A DNA stretch of 64,000 nt from Arenimonas oryziterrae DSM 21050 = YC6267 (GTDB taxonomy: Bacteria > Pseudomonadota > Gammaproteobacteria > Xanthomonadales > Xanthomonadaceae): the NCBI RefSeq assembly GCF_000420545.1, contig NZ_ATVD01000002.1, positions 372,001 through 436,000 of the forward strand, read 5' to 3'. The first letter of the stretch is position 1, and each line of letters begins with the position of its first letter. A model generated the notes under the pieces. It made no database searches, had not been told where the DNA came from, and saw nothing but the letters and a program-made list of their open reading frames with translations. Positions 43,203 to 52,713 of this stretch are shown in pieces. Both the position numbers and the translations under genes were made by a program.

Positions 43203-44459
43203 TCACATCTCGTCGGTCGGTTCCAGGCTCGCTGCGTCCTGGCTGGCTTCCGGCAGCTGCGCCTTGTCGGTGTGCGCCAGGTACCAGCGCCACATGCCGT
43301 AAGCAACCGCGGTGAACACTGCCGAACCCAGCGCCAGATGCAGTCCGCTGTCGCTGAGCATCGGCGAGAGCACGCCGGCGATCAGCGCATTCGACAACAG
43401 GCCGACGAAGGCCTGCATCGACGAAGCACCGCCGCGCTGGTTCGGATACATGTCGAGAATGGCGATGGTCAGGATCGGAAATACCAGCGCGATGCCGAAC
43501 GCGCTCAGCACCGTGGGCAGCACGGCCCAAGGCAGATGCAGGGTCGGCGACAGCCCGCTGTAGACGATGTTGAACAGTGCCGAAAGCCCGCAGAACGCGA
43601 AGCCGATATTGGCCAGACGCACGCCGCTGATCTTGCCGGCGGCGCGACCGCTGAAGAACGCGCCGATGACCATGCCCGCGATCGTCGGCACGAAGAAATA
43701 GCCGAACTGCTGCTCGTTGAGCTTGAGCAGGTCCAGCACGAAGGCCGGCGCCGAAGTGATGTACAGGAACAGCGCACCGAAATTTGCCGTGCCGGCATAG
43801 GCGAGCAGGCGGAATTTCCGGTTGCCGATGATCTCGCGATAGCCGTTCGCGAGAAACTTCACGTTCATCGGCAGGCGCTTCTCCACCGGATGGCTTTCCG
43901 GCAGCGCCAGCGCGCTGACCAGCAGCAGCAAGGCGCTGAACCCCGACAAGAACCAGAAGATCGCCTGCCAGTTGCTCCAGCCCAGGATCCAGCCGCCGAT
44001 GATCGGCGCGATCGCCGGCGCGACGCCGAAGATCATCGAGATATTGCTCATCAGGCGCTGGGCATCGTGGCCGTCGAGGGCATCGCGCACGATCGCGCGG
44101 CCCACGATCAGGCCCACGCCCGCCGACAGGCCCTGCAGCACGCGGAAGAACAGGATCTGCGGCATCGTCGTCGACAGCGCGCAACCGACGGACGCGAAGG
44201 TGAAAATCAGGATGCCGGTCAGGATCACCGGCTTGCGCCCGAGCGCGTCCGACAGCGGGCCGTGGAACAGGGACATGCCCGCATAACCGAGCAGGTACAT
44301 GCTGATCGTCTGCTGCATGGCGACCTTGTCGACCTGCAGCGCGCCCTGCATCACCGCGAACGCGGGGAAGATCGTGTCGATCGAGAACGGGCCCAGCATT
44401 GCCAGCGCGCCGAGAATGAAGGCCAGACGAGCCTTGGAGATGCGCAGATGGGAAATCAT
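43203..44459 (-). CDS. Bcr/CflA-family multidrug efflux MFS transporter
   Basis: 418 residues with twelve membrane helices. The start ILGALAMLGPFSIDTIFPAFAVMQGAL matches the Bcr/CflA signature (P-F-x-x-D-x-x-x-P-A). Motif A-like GPLSDALGRKPVILTG and QGLSAGVGLIVGRAIVRD are present. Proton-driven drug or small-molecule export. Convergent with the permease (33-nt gap) and divergent from the ABC exporter. Confidence 0.92.
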   Translation of the reverse strand: MISHLRISKARLAFILGALAMLGPFSIDTIFPAFAVMQGALQVDKVAMQQTISMYLLGYAGMSLFHGPLSDALGRKPVILTGILIFTFASVGCALSTTMPQILFFRVLQGLSAGVGLIVGRAIVRDALDGHDAQRLMSNISMIFGVAPAIAPIIGGWILGWSNWQAIFWFLSGFSALLLLVSALALPESHPVEKRLPMNVKFLANGYREIIGNRKFRLLAYAGTANFGALFLYITSAPAFVLDLLKLNEQQFGYFFVPTIAGMVIGAFFSGRAAGKISGVRLANIGFAFCGLSALFNIVYSGLSPTLHLPWAVLPTVLSAFGIALVFPILTIAILDMYPNQRGGASSMQAFVGLLSNALIAGVLSPMLSDSGLHLALGSAVFTAVAYGMWRWYLAHTDKAQLPEASQDAASLEPTDEM

Positions 44460-44504
44460 GCCGTCATTCTAGCAGCGGCCCCGCCCAGCGCCCGGCGCCC
44501 CGGC

Positions 44505-44532
44505 TTGTCCCGGCGCGAAACCGCCCCATACT
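44505..44532 (+). promoter_or_regulatory. promoter of the Atm1-type exporter, possibly leaderless
   Basis: TTGTCC at 44505-44510 and CATACT at 44527-44532 are 16 nt apart; the -10 box ends 6 nt before the ATG at 44539, so transcription would start at or next to the start codon. No shine-dalgarno lies before the ATG. Confidence 0.45.
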
Positions 44533-44538
44533 GACGCG

Positions 44539-46341
44539 ATGAGCACGCCCGTCCCCGACCTGTCGATCGCCCGTCCCGAAGGCGACAAGCCCACCTCGCT
44601 GATCCTGTCGCGACTGGCCCCGTTCCTCAAGCCCTACAGCGGCCGCATCGCCATCGCGATGGCTTGCCTGCTGTTCGCGAAAGTCGCGGGTCTGGCCGTG
44701 CCGATGGTGCTCAAGCGGCTCATCGACACGCTGGGCATCACCCCGACGCCGGCCCTGATCCCGGTCGCCCTGCTGCTCGCCTACGGCGCGGCGCGCCTGT
44801 CCGAGCGCGTGTTCACCGAAATGCGCCAGATCGTGTTCGCGCGCGTGATGGCACGCAGCTCGCGCATGGTGATGCTGTCGGTCTTCCGGCATCTGCATTC
44901 GCTGTCGCTGCGTTTCCATCTCAACCGGCGCACCGGCGGCGTCACCCGCGATGTCGAACGCGGCGGCTCGGCGATTTCCGATCTGCTCGACTGGACGCTA
45001 TACACGATCATTCCAACGCTCATCGAAGTGACCCTGGTCACGGCGGTGCTGGTGTTCCTGTACGACATCTATTTCGCCCTGATCACCCTGGTCGTGCTGA
45101 TCGCCTACATCGCGTGGACGGTCGCGGTGACCGAGTGGCGCACCAAGTTCTATCGCGCTTCGGTTGAAGCCGACACGCGCGCGAGCGCGAGTGCGGTCGA
45201 CTCGCTGCTCAACTACGAGACGGTGAAGTACTTCAACAACGAAAACCACGAGGCCGCCCGCTACGACACGAGCCTGCAGCAGATGGAGGAAGCGAACGTC
45301 AAGAGCTACAAGACGCTCGCCGTGCTCAACGTCGGCCAGAGCGCGATCGTCGCAATCGGCGTGACGGCGCTGATGTGGAAAGCCGCGCATGGCGTCGTCG
45401 TCGGCAAGCTCAGCGTCGGCGACCTGGTGCTGGTCAACGCCTACCTGCTGCAGATGGCGATGCCGCTGAATTACCTGGGCATGATGTACCGCGAGGTCAA
45501 ACAGGCGCTGACCAATATCGAACGCCTGTGGGGTCTGCTCGACGAACAGCAGGAAGTGCGCGACAAGGCCGAAGCCCGTGCTCTGCAGACCACGCAGCCG
45601 CGCCTGGCCTTCGAAGACGTTCGCTTCAGCTACGACACGCGCCGGGAAATCCTGCACGGCATCCGCTTTGAAGTGCCGCCGGGTCATACGGTGGCCGTGG
45701 TCGGTCATTCCGGCAGCGGCAAGTCGACGCTCGCGCGCCTGCTCTACCGCTTCTACGACGTGGACAGCGGCGCGATCACCATCGACGGTCAGGACCTGCG
45801 CGCGCTGACGCAGGACTCCGTACGCGGCGCGATCGGCATCGTTCCGCAGGACACGGTGCTGTTCAACGACAGCATCCGCTACAACATCCGCTACGGCCGC
45901 CCATCGGCGAGCGACGAGGAAGTCGAGGACGCGGCGCGCGCCGCGCATATCCACCGGTTCATCGAATCCCTGCCCGACGGCTACGACAGCGAAGTCGGCG
46001 AACGCGGGCTGAAATTGTCCGGCGGCGAGAAACAGCGCGTGGCGATCGCGCGGGCCCTGCTGAAGAATCCGGCGATCCTGATTTTCGACGAAGCGACATC
46101 GGCGCTGGACTCGGCGAGCGAAAAAGCGATCCAGGCCGAGCTCGACCGCATCGCGATCGGTCGCACGACCCTGGTCATCGCACACCGTCTGTCGACGGTC
46201 ATGGACGCCGATGAAATCCTGGTCATGGACGCGGGCAATATCGTCGAACGCGGCAACCACGCTGCGCTGATCGCCCGCAACGGACATTACGCGGCGATGT
46301 GGCGCCTGCAGCAGCAGGCGAGCGAAGCCGCGCCGACCTGA
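44539..46341 (+). CDS. ABCB7/HMT1 (Atm1)-type ABC exporter
   Basis: 600-residue half transporter with a six-helix TMD and an NBD. The TMD has RTGGVTRDVERGGSAISDLLDWTL and NYETVKYFNNENHEAARYD, characteristic of the Atm1/HMT1 group that exports glutathione- or sulfur-containing compounds and helps with heavy-metal tolerance. NBD: Walker A GHSGSGKSTLARL, signature LSGGEKQRVAIARA, Walker B ILIFDEATSALDS and H-loop IAHRLSTV. Homodimer expected. It converges on a 50-residue membrane protein gene. Confidence 0.94.
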   Translation: MSTPVPDLSIARPEGDKPTSLILSRLAPFLKPYSGRIAIAMACLLFAKVAGLAVPMVLKRLIDTLGITPTPALIPVALLLAYGAARLSERVFTEMRQIVFARVMARSSRMVMLSVFRHLHSLSLRFHLNRRTGGVTRDVERGGSAISDLLDWTLYTIIPTLIEVTLVTAVLVFLYDIYFALITLVVLIAYIAWTVAVTEWRTKFYRASVEADTRASASAVDSLLNYETVKYFNNENHEAARYDTSLQQMEEANVKSYKTLAVLNVGQSAIVAIGVTALMWKAAHGVVVGKLSVGDLVLVNAYLLQMAMPLNYLGMMYREVKQALTNIERLWGLLDEQQEVRDKAEARALQTTQPRLAFEDVRFSYDTRREILHGIRFEVPPGHTVAVVGHSGSGKSTLARLLYRFYDVDSGAITIDGQDLRALTQDSVRGAIGIVPQDTVLFNDSIRYNIRYGRPSASDEEVEDAARAAHIHRFIESLPDGYDSEVGERGLKLSGGEKQRVAIARALLKNPAILIFDEATSALDSASEKAIQAELDRIAIGRTTLVIAHRLSTVMDADEILVMDAGNIVERGNHAALIARNGHYAAMWRLQQQASEAAPT

Positions 46342-46494
46342 TCACACCGGCAAGGGCAGGCCCAGATAGGGCGCGGCCAGCCAGTACAGGCCGCCGATCA
46401 CCAGCGCCCACATCGCCAGCTTGAACATGAAGCCGACGACCTTGATCGCGAGATAGATGCCGACGATCACCACGAGAATTGCGATCCAGCTCAT
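46342..46494 (-). CDS. 50-residue membrane protein, easily overlooked
   Basis: ATG at 46494, TGA at 46342-46344. The product, MSWIAILVVIVGIYLAIKVV, then a Phe/Met-rich second segment and ending LGLPLPV, has two hydrophobic helices (residues 3-20 and 24-40). The minus strand has a -10-like TAGACT at 46526-46531, about 32 nt before the start. The stop is directly adjacent to the exporter stop. I do not know a family name, but the codon use and clean ends support a real small gene of the kind found in related genomes. Confidence 0.7.
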   Translation of the reverse strand: MSWIAILVVIVGIYLAIKVVGFMFKLAMWALVIGGLYWLAAPYLGLPLPV

Positions 46495-46698
46495 TCGTTC
46501 TTTTCCGTACGTGCGCGTGGCCTGCAGTCTAGCCCAAGAAGGCAGCCGCTCCGGCCGGCAGCGACAGAGTGCGACGCAAGCGACGTGAGGCTCGTCAAAA
46601 CGCGTGTTCTGGCGGTCTGGAAAGGCCGCAAAGACGCTAGAATCGGTCCGGCCGGCGCACCGACATCCGGCCGTCGCCCACTCCCCCGGACCCGCCGT

Positions 46699-48156
46699 AT
46701 GACCGATGCCCGCCCGCCGATTCAGCCGTCCACGTTCGCCGCCTGGTCATGGGCAGTAGTGCTGGTGCTGCTGCTGGCCGCGAATACGGCCTGGGCGGCC
46801 CAGCGGCAACTCGATCGCCCGCCCCCGCCGCCGCCAGGCAGCCCAGTCGAATCTGGTCGCCCGCCGCCGCCCCCACCGCCGGGCGGTTGGAATACGGCTC
46901 CACCTCCCGAACAGACTCCGCCCGCACAGATCACCCCGCCGGCGCCCGTTGCCGTCGAACCGGCCGCGCCGGACGCTTCGCCCGTGGTCGCGGGCAGCGT
47001 CGCGGATCTGGAAAACAAGCTCGCCGATGCCCGCCGCAGCAACAACACGGCCGACATCAGCGCCGCGCTGATCCGCCTGGCCGATGCACAGTTGCAGGCC
47101 GGGCAGGCAAGCCGCGCCCTGCCCTTGCTGGAAGAAGCCGTCACGCTGTCGAGCCGCTACAACGACGATCGCCAAGGTCGCGAGGCGGCCCTGCTGATGG
47201 CCAAGGCCTATTTGGCCCAGGACGACGCCGGCATGGCGGACACCTGGAACAAACGTGCCGAACAATTCCGCGAACGCATCGAACGCCAGATCGCGCCGCG
47301 CCCGGAAGCATCGGGTGACGCGACAGCCACGCCAGCGACGGGCGCACCCGCTGTGGTCGCGCCACCGACGAACGGCGTCGACGGTGCCGAGCAACCCGCC
47401 GCGGCGCCGAGCCAGGCACGCTGGTTGTGGTTGTTGTTGCCCGTGTGCCTGCTGCTGATCTGGGCCTGGCTGCGCAGCCAGCGCAAGGCCGACGACCTGC
47501 GCAATGAAACCGAACGCCTCGCCCGCCACCAGAAACATCTGCGCAATGCGCACCAGACCTTGCAGCAGCAGGCCGAACACCTGCGCCAGACCGCGACGCA
47601 GGACGCGCTCACCGGCGCCCTGACCCGCCAGGCTTTCGCCAACGATTTGTCCGAACTGCTGCATCACGCGCAGCACTACGGCAAACCGGTCGCGTTCTTC
47701 CTGTTCGATCTCGATCATTTCAAATCGGTCAACGACACCTACGGCCATCTCGCCGGCGATATCGCGCTGAAAATGGTCGCGGGCGTGGTGCGCGAGAATC
47801 TCGACAGCCAGGATCTGTTCGGCCGTTTCGGCGGCGACGAATTCCTGATCGCCTGCATGGATGGCGACGCCGCCACCGCGCCTTTGCTCGCCGAAAAGAT
47901 TCGCGCCTCGGTGCGCAAACACGCCGTCGACGGCCATGAATCGCTGCACGACATCAGCATCAGTGTTGGCATCGCGATCGCCGACCCCGAGCAGGGCTAC
48001 GATCTCGCCACGCTGTTCACCCACGCCGACACCGCGCTGTATGCGGCCAAACGCGCCGGGCGCAATTGCGTCCGTCTCGCCGATGCCGGACTGGCCACAC
48101 CGCCGAGTAGCGAATTCCCCTTGCGCAGCCTGGCTGCCACCCCCAACGACGCCTGA
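46699..48156 (+). CDS. membrane-anchored diguanylate cyclase (GGDEF) with Pro-rich and TPR-like periplasmic part
   Basis: 485 residues from ATG 46699. A signal/anchor (AWSWAVVLVLLLAANTAWA), a Pro/Gly-rich stretch (about 35-80), a helical TPR-like part (VADLENKLADARRSNNTADISAALIRLADAQL in two stretches), a membrane helix (WLWLLLPVCLLLIWAWL), a coiled coil and the GGDEF domain. The active site is FGRFGGDEFLIA, intact, so it can make c-di-GMP. The usual I-site RxxD is replaced by DSQD, so product inhibition is probably absent. The -10-like TAGAAT at 46638-46643 suggests a leader of about 50 nt. Confidence 0.93.
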   Translation: MTDARPPIQPSTFAAWSWAVVLVLLLAANTAWAAQRQLDRPPPPPPGSPVESGRPPPPPPPGGWNTAPPPEQTPPAQITPPAPVAVEPAAPDASPVVAGSVADLENKLADARRSNNTADISAALIRLADAQLQAGQASRALPLLEEAVTLSSRYNDDRQGREAALLMAKAYLAQDDAGMADTWNKRAEQFRERIERQIAPRPEASGDATATPATGAPAVVAPPTNGVDGAEQPAAAPSQARWLWLLLPVCLLLIWAWLRSQRKADDLRNETERLARHQKHLRNAHQTLQQQAEHLRQTATQDALTGALTRQAFANDLSELLHHAQHYGKPVAFFLFDLDHFKSVNDTYGHLAGDIALKMVAGVVRENLDSQDLFGRFGGDEFLIACMDGDAATAPLLAEKIRASVRKHAVDGHESLHDISISVGIAIADPEQGYDLATLFTHADTALYAAKRAGRNCVRLADAGLATPPSSEFPLRSLAATPNDA

Positions 48157-48198
48157 TCCCGCGCCCGCGCGCCGGACCCGCCAACCCCCACGGACCCC

Positions 48199-50448
48199 AT
48201 GACCGAACCTGCACGCCCCAGCTTCCACGGCTTTGAACAGATTCCGCTGCGCGAATACGCCGAACGCGCGTATCTCGACTACTCGATGTACGTCGTGCTC
48301 GACCGCGCCCTGCCTTTCCTCGGCGACGGCCTCAAGCCGGTGCAACGCCGCATCATCTACGCGATGAGCGAGCTGGGCCTGGGTGCGACGGCGAAACCGA
48401 AGAAATCCGCCCGCACCGTCGGCGATGTCATCGGCAAGTTCCACCCGCATGGCGACAGCGCCTGCTACGAAGCGTTGGTGCTCATGGCACAGCCGTTTTC
48501 GTACCGCTATCCGCTGATCGAGGGCCAGGGCAATTTTGGTTCGACCGACGATCCGAAATCGTTCGCCGCGATGCGCTACACCGAATCCAAGCTCACGCCG
48601 ATCGCCGAAGTCCTGCTCGGCGAACTGACCCAGGGCACGGTCGACTGGAGCCCCAACTTCGACGGCACGCTGGAAGAGCCGAGCTGGCTGCCGGCGCGCC
48701 TACCGCATCTGCTGCTCAATGGCACGACCGGCATCGCGGTCGGCATGGCGACCGACGTGCCGCCGCACAATCTCAACGAAGTCGTCAGCGCCTGCGTGCG
48801 CCTGCTCGACGACCCCGACGCGAGCGTGCGCGACCTGTGCGAACACGTGCGCGGCCCGGACTATCCAACCAGTGCGGAAATCATCACGCCTGCGGCTGAC
48901 CTCGCGGCGATCTACGAGACCGGCGGCGGCAGCGTGCGTGCGCGCGCGACCTACCTGCGCGAACACAACAACATCGTGCTGACCGCGCTGCCCTACCAGG
49001 TGTCGCCGTCGAAAATCATGGAGCAGATCGCGCAGCAGATGCGCGCCAAGAAACTGCCCTGGCTCGAAGACCTGCGCGACGAATCCGATCACGAGAACCC
49101 GGTGCGCCTGGTGCTGGTGCCGCGTTCGAACCGTGTCGACGTCGAAGCCCTCATGGGGCATCTGTTCGCGACGACCGACCTGGAAAAGAGTTTCCGTGTC
49201 AATTTCAACATCATCGGTCTCGACGGTCGTCCGCAGGTCAAGAACCTCAAGACGATGCTGACCGAGTGGCTGGTGTTCCGCACCGAGACCGTGCGCAAGC
49301 GCCTCAAGCACCGCCTCGAGAAAGTCGAACGCCGTCTGCACCTGCTCGATGGCTTGCTGGTCGCCTTCCTCAATCTCGACGAAGTCATCCGCATCATCCG
49401 CAGCGAAGACGAGCCCAAGCCGGCATTGATGGCGCGTTTCGGACTGTCCGAAGACCAGGCCGAGTACATCCTCGAGACCAAGCTCAAGCAGCTGGCGCGC
49501 CTGGAAGAGATGAAGATCCGCGGCGAACAGGACGAGCTCGCCAAGGAACGCGACAAGATCGCGGCGATCCTCGCCTCGAACGCCAAGCTCAAGAAGCAGG
49601 TCAAGGACGAGCTGCTGGCCGACGCCAAGAAGTTCGGCGATGCGCGCCGTTCGCCGCTGGTGCAACGCGGTGCGGCTCAGGCGATCAGCGAGAACGAGCT
49701 GGTGCCCAGCGAACCGGTCACGGTGGTGCTCTCGGCGAAAGGCTGGATCCGCGCGGCGAAGGGTCACGAGGTCGATGCCGCGTCGCTCAGCTATCGCGAC
49801 GGCGACAAGCTGCTGCAGGCCGTGCGTGGCCGCAGCACGCAACAGGTCGCCTTTCTCGATTCGAGCGGCCGCAGTTATTCCAGCCTGGCGCATACGCTGC
49901 CGTCGGCGCGTGGCAATGGCGAGCCGCTGTCGGGACGGTTCTCGCCGCCGGCCGGCGCGCAGTTCACGGGGCTGGCGGTCGGCGAGAACGACACGCGCTT
50001 CCTGGTGTCGTCGAGCTGGGGCTATGGCTTCGTCACGCGCTTTGAAAACTTCACCGGCCGCAACAAGGCCGGCAAGCAGCTGATCAACGCCGACGACGCC
50101 GCGGACATCCTGGCGCCGGCGCTGGTGACCGATGCGCAGACGGACTGGATCGTGTCGATCACCAACAGCGGCCATCTGCTGGCGTTCCCGATCACCGAGC
50201 TGCCGGAACTCGACAAGGGCAAGGGCAACAAGCTAATCCAGATTCCGCCGGCGAAGCTGAAATCGGGCGAGGAAAAAGTCATCGCGGTCGCGAGCGTGCG
50301 TCAGGGCGGCGAGCTGACGCTGTATTGCGGCCAGCGCAAGCTGGTGCTTGGCTGGCGCGACCTGCAAGCCTACGAAGGCGCCCGCGCCTCACGCGGCAAC
50401 GCCCTGCCCCGCGGCTTCCAGCGCGTGGATTCCGTCGAAGCGACGTAG
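48199..50448 (+). CDS. parC: DNA topoisomerase IV subunit A ParC
   Basis: 749 residues. It decatenates chromosomes with Par[26 protein letters not shown] is the winged-helix region including the quinolone-resistance region; the catalytic Tyr is in [12 protein letters not shown]. The coiled coil and gate ([20 protein letters not shown]) and a short C-terminal beta-pinwheel follow. ParC and not GyrA is favoured by the length and the start [28 protein letters not shown] (two stretches). It begins 42 nt after the GGDEF gene. Confidence 0.95.
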   Translation: MTEPARPSFHGFEQIPLREYAERAYLDYSMYVVLDRALPFLGDGLKPVQRRIIYAMSELGLGATAKPKKSARTVGDVIGKFHPHGDSACYEALVLMAQPFSYRYPLIEGQGNFGSTDDPKSFAAMRYTESKLTPIAEVLLGELTQGTVDWSPNFDGTLEEPSWLPARLPHLLLNGTTGIAVGMATDVPPHNLNEVVSACVRLLDDPDASVRDLCEHVRGPDYPTSAEIITPAADLAAIYETGGGSVRARATYLREHNNIVLTALPYQVSPSKIMEQIAQQMRAKKLPWLEDLRDESDHENPVRLVLVPRSNRVDVEALMGHLFATTDLEKSFRVNFNIIGLDGRPQVKNLKTMLTEWLVFRTETVRKRLKHRLEKVERRLHLLDGLLVAFLNLDEVIRIIRSEDEPKPALMARFGLSEDQAEYILETKLKQLARLEEMKIRGEQDELAKERDKIAAILASNAKLKKQVKDELLADAKKFGDARRSPLVQRGAAQAISENELVPSEPVTVVLSAKGWIRAAKGHEVDAASLSYRDGDKLLQAVRGRSTQQVAFLDSSGRSYSSLAHTLPSARGNGEPLSGRFSPPAGAQFTGLAVGENDTRFLVSSSWGYGFVTRFENFTGRNKAGKQLINADDAADILAPALVTDAQTDWIVSITNSGHLLAFPITELPELDKGKGNKLIQIPPAKLKSGEEKVIAVASVRQGGELTLYCGQRKLVLGWRDLQAYEGARASRGNALPRGFQRVDSVEAT

Positions 50449-50829
50449 CCAATTCTCTGCCGAGCAGGAAATCTCGTTTCCGCCCCCGCGCCCCCGACCC
50501 ACCCGGAATGACGGTGCCGGTTCGGGTCGGGCGTCCTGCCCTTCACGAACCGTCGCAGGCCATCCCTGGCCTGCTCACATCATTCCGGGTAAGTCGGGGG
50601 CGCTCTGCGAAGGTTTCGAAACGGGATGGAAGAGCTTTTGATCTTCGCAACGCCGCCTCGCGATCTCAGAGTGTCGCCGGTGACGATGGGATGCCACCGT
50701 GAGCAGGCCAAGGATGGCCTGCGGTCGGTGAGTGGGTACAGGAGGTACCCCCGAACCGACACGGTGGCACCCGTCGGCGCCGGCGGCGCGGGTGCGACAG
50801 CGAGACTCTCAGCAACGGTGGCCAAGACC
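50449..50829. repeat. 381-nt gene-free block of nested palindromes
   Basis: No credible gene. An 18-bp long-range inverted repeat with a 3-nt internal bulge pairs 50491-50511 with 50580-50600 (CCCCCGAC, CCCGGAATGA). Inside it are a 7-bp pair CGGTTCG/CGAACCG (50518-50524, 50546-50552) and the palindrome GCAGGCCATCCCTGGCCTGC (50555-50574). A second, inverted copy of the last motif lies at 50699-50722 (GTGAGCAGGCC...), inside another inverted repeat TGCCACCGTG/CACGGTGGCA (50692-50701, 50760-50769), which also holds GGGTAC/GTACCC (50734-50750). It looks like clustered REP-type elements between the convergent parC and asnB genes and may also end transcription both ways. Confidence 0.75.
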
Positions 50830-52500
50830 TCACGTCGCGGAAAGATGCACGCCCGCCACCGCGCGGCCCGAGGGATCGGCAGCGTTCTTGAATGCCGCGT
50901 CCCACTCGATCGCTGCTGCGGTTGAACAAGCGATCGACGGGCCGCCCGGAACGGTCGCTGCGCAGGCATCGCTCGGGAACGCGACAGCGAACAATCGGCG
51001 ATACATCAGCGCTTCCTTCGTCATCGGCGGGTTGTGCGGGAACTGCTCGGCCGCGACGGCCAACTCGGCCTCGTCGATCGTGGCCTCCGCATGCGCCTTC
51101 AGCGAATCGATCCAACCGTAGCCGACGCCGTCGCTGAACTGTTCTTTTTGCCGCCACAGGATGCGGTCGGGCAGCGCGCCGTCGAAGGCCTGGCGCAGCA
51201 CGGCCTTTTCGATGCGCCCCGCGCGTACCCGCTTGTGCTCGGCGTCCATCGACATCGCTACGTCGAGGAATTCCAGATCCAGGAAGGGCACCCGCGCTTC
51301 CACGCCCCAGGCAGCCATCGCCTTGTTCGCCCGGTTGCAGTCGTACAGATGCAGCGCGTCGAGCTTGCGCACCGTTTCCTCGTGGAAGGCTTCCGCGGAC
51401 GGCGCCTTGTGAAAGTACAGGTAGCCGCCGAAGATCTCGTCCGCACCCTCGCCCGACAGCACCATCTTCACTCCCATCGCCTTGATGCGTCGCGCCATGA
51501 GATACATCGGCGTGGACGCGCGGATGGAAGTGACGTCATAGGTTTCGATATGGCGGATGACGTCGGGCAAGGCATCCAGCCCCTCCTGGATGGTGAACTT
51601 GAACTCGTGATGGCTTGTGCCCAGTGAATCGGCCGCGACCCGCGCGGCGGCCAGATCGGGCGACCCTTCCAGGCCGATCGCGAACGAATGCAGGCGCGGC
51701 CACCAGGCTTCCTCGCGATCGTCGGTCTCGATGCGATGGCGCGCGAACTGCGCCGCACAGGCCGCGACCAGCGAAGAATCCAGTCCGCCCGACAGCAACA
51801 CGCCATACGGCACGTCGGTCATCAGCTGCCGATGCACGGCCGACTCCAGCGCCGAGCGCAGCGATTTCGGTCCGACCTCGACACCGCGCGTTGCCTCGTA
51901 GTCGCGCCAGTCGCGCGACCAGTAGCGGACCGGCGTGCCGACGCGGCTATCGAGATAGTGGCCCGGCGGGAACACCGCGATATCGTCGCAGACGCCGACC
52001 AGCGCCTTCATCTCCGAGGCGACATGCAGACGACCTTGGGCATCGTGGCCGGTGTACAGCGGACACACGCCCAGGGGATCGCGCGCGATCAGATAGCGCT
52101 TTTCCACCGCGTCCCACAGCGCGAACGCGAAGATGCCATTGAGCTCGCCGAGGAAGTCCGCGCCTTTCTCGCGATACAGGGCGTTGATGACCTCGCAGTC
52201 CGAATCAGTCTGGAACGCATAGCGCGCGTGCAGCTCCTGGCGCAATTCGCGATGGTTGTAGATCTCGCCGTTGACCGCGAGCGCCAGCCCGCCGTCCTCC
52301 GAACGCAGCGGCTGCGCGCCCGAGGCGACGCCGACGATGGCCAGGCGCTCGTGCACGAGCAGCGCATGCTCGTCCACGTAGACGCCGCTCCAGTCCGGGC
52401 CACGATGGCGCTGGCGCGCGCTCTGGGCCAGGGCCTGCGGCCGCAAGGCGGCGAGATCGGTGTCGGCACCGAGGGCGAATATTCCAAGAATCGAGCACAT
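50830..52500 (-). CDS. asnB: asparagine synthase (glutamine-hydrolysing) AsnB
   Basis: Makes asparagine from aspartate, ATP and glutamine. The 556 residues start MCSILGIF with the Cys2 amidotransferase nucleophile; RGPDWSGVY, NGEIYNHRELR and the class II glutaminase pocket follow. The synthetase domain has the PP-loop VLLSGGLDSSLVAA (residues near 235), SGEGADEIFGGYLYFH and VPFLDLEFLDVAM. The C-terminus after FAVAFPSDACAATVPGG is normal. A terminator, an Asn-rich leader ORF and a promoter precede it in this order going upstream, an attenuator-type arrangement. The dapE gene is about 2.7 kb away on the far side of the acylase gene. Confidence 0.96.
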   Translation of the reverse strand: MCSILGIFALGADTDLAALRPQALAQSARQRHRGPDWSGVYVDEHALLVHERLAIVGVASGAQPLRSEDGGLALAVNGEIYNHRELRQELHARYAFQTDSDCEVINALYREKGADFLGELNGIFAFALWDAVEKRYLIARDPLGVCPLYTGHDAQGRLHVASEMKALVGVCDDIAVFPPGHYLDSRVGTPVRYWSRDWRDYEATRGVEVGPKSLRSALESAVHRQLMTDVPYGVLLSGGLDSSLVAACAAQFARHRIETDDREEAWWPRLHSFAIGLEGSPDLAAARVAADSLGTSHHEFKFTIQEGLDALPDVIRHIETYDVTSIRASTPMYLMARRIKAMGVKMVLSGEGADEIFGGYLYFHKAPSAEAFHEETVRKLDALHLYDCNRANKAMAAWGVEARVPFLDLEFLDVAMSMDAEHKRVRAGRIEKAVLRQAFDGALPDRILWRQKEQFSDGVGYGWIDSLKAHAEATIDEAELAVAAEQFPHNPPMTKEALMYRRLFAVAFPSDACAATVPGGPSIACSTAAAIEWDAAFKNAADPSGRAVAGVHLSAT

Positions 52501-52526
52501 TGCGTTTTCTCCGGGATGAAAAAGAA

Positions 52527-52556
52527 AACGGCCCGCACTTTTCAGTGCGGGCCGTT
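52527..52556 (-). terminator. leader terminator (attenuator) before asnB
   Basis: On the minus strand: a 13-bp perfect stem AACGGCCCGCACT / AGTGCGGGCCGTT with a GAAA tetraloop, followed by TTTTCTTTTT-like T-tract (the last stem bases and 52526-52517). It ends about 17 nt before the asnB ATG at 52500 and stands between the leader peptide stop (52585) and asnB, so it would stop transcription before the gene unless it is disrupted. Confidence 0.9.
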
Positions 52557-52584
52557 GGGATTGGGGCTGTGGAATCTTGTACGC

Positions 52585-52707
52585 CTAATCGCCGACCCGC
52601 CTGAGCGTCCGGTTATTGTTATTGGCGTTATTGGTGTTCAGGCACGCGTCGGCCGGGACCGCGAGGGTCCGGAGGTCGAGGGCGGCAGTGGCCTGAAGGG
52701 TGTGCAT
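52585..52707 (-). CDS. asparagine-rich attenuator leader peptide of asnB
   Basis: A 40-codon ORF (ATG 52707, TAG 52587-52585) whose codons 24-32 read N-T-N-N-A-N-N-N-N, i.e. seven Asn codons (AAT and AAC) in nine. The Asn run lies at 52612-52638. Twelve nt further, 52600-52593 (GCGGGTCG on the minus strand) can pair over 8 bp, one G-U, with 52554-52547, the 5' half of the terminator stem. A ribosome stalled at Asn codons would leave the first segment free to form this antiterminator; one that reaches the stop would cover it. This is the layout of classical amino-acid attenuation. The start codon is the least certain part. Confidence 0.8.
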   Translation of the reverse strand: MHTLQATAALDLRTLAVPADACLNTNNANNNNRTLRRVGD

Positions 52708-52713
52708 GGCCCG

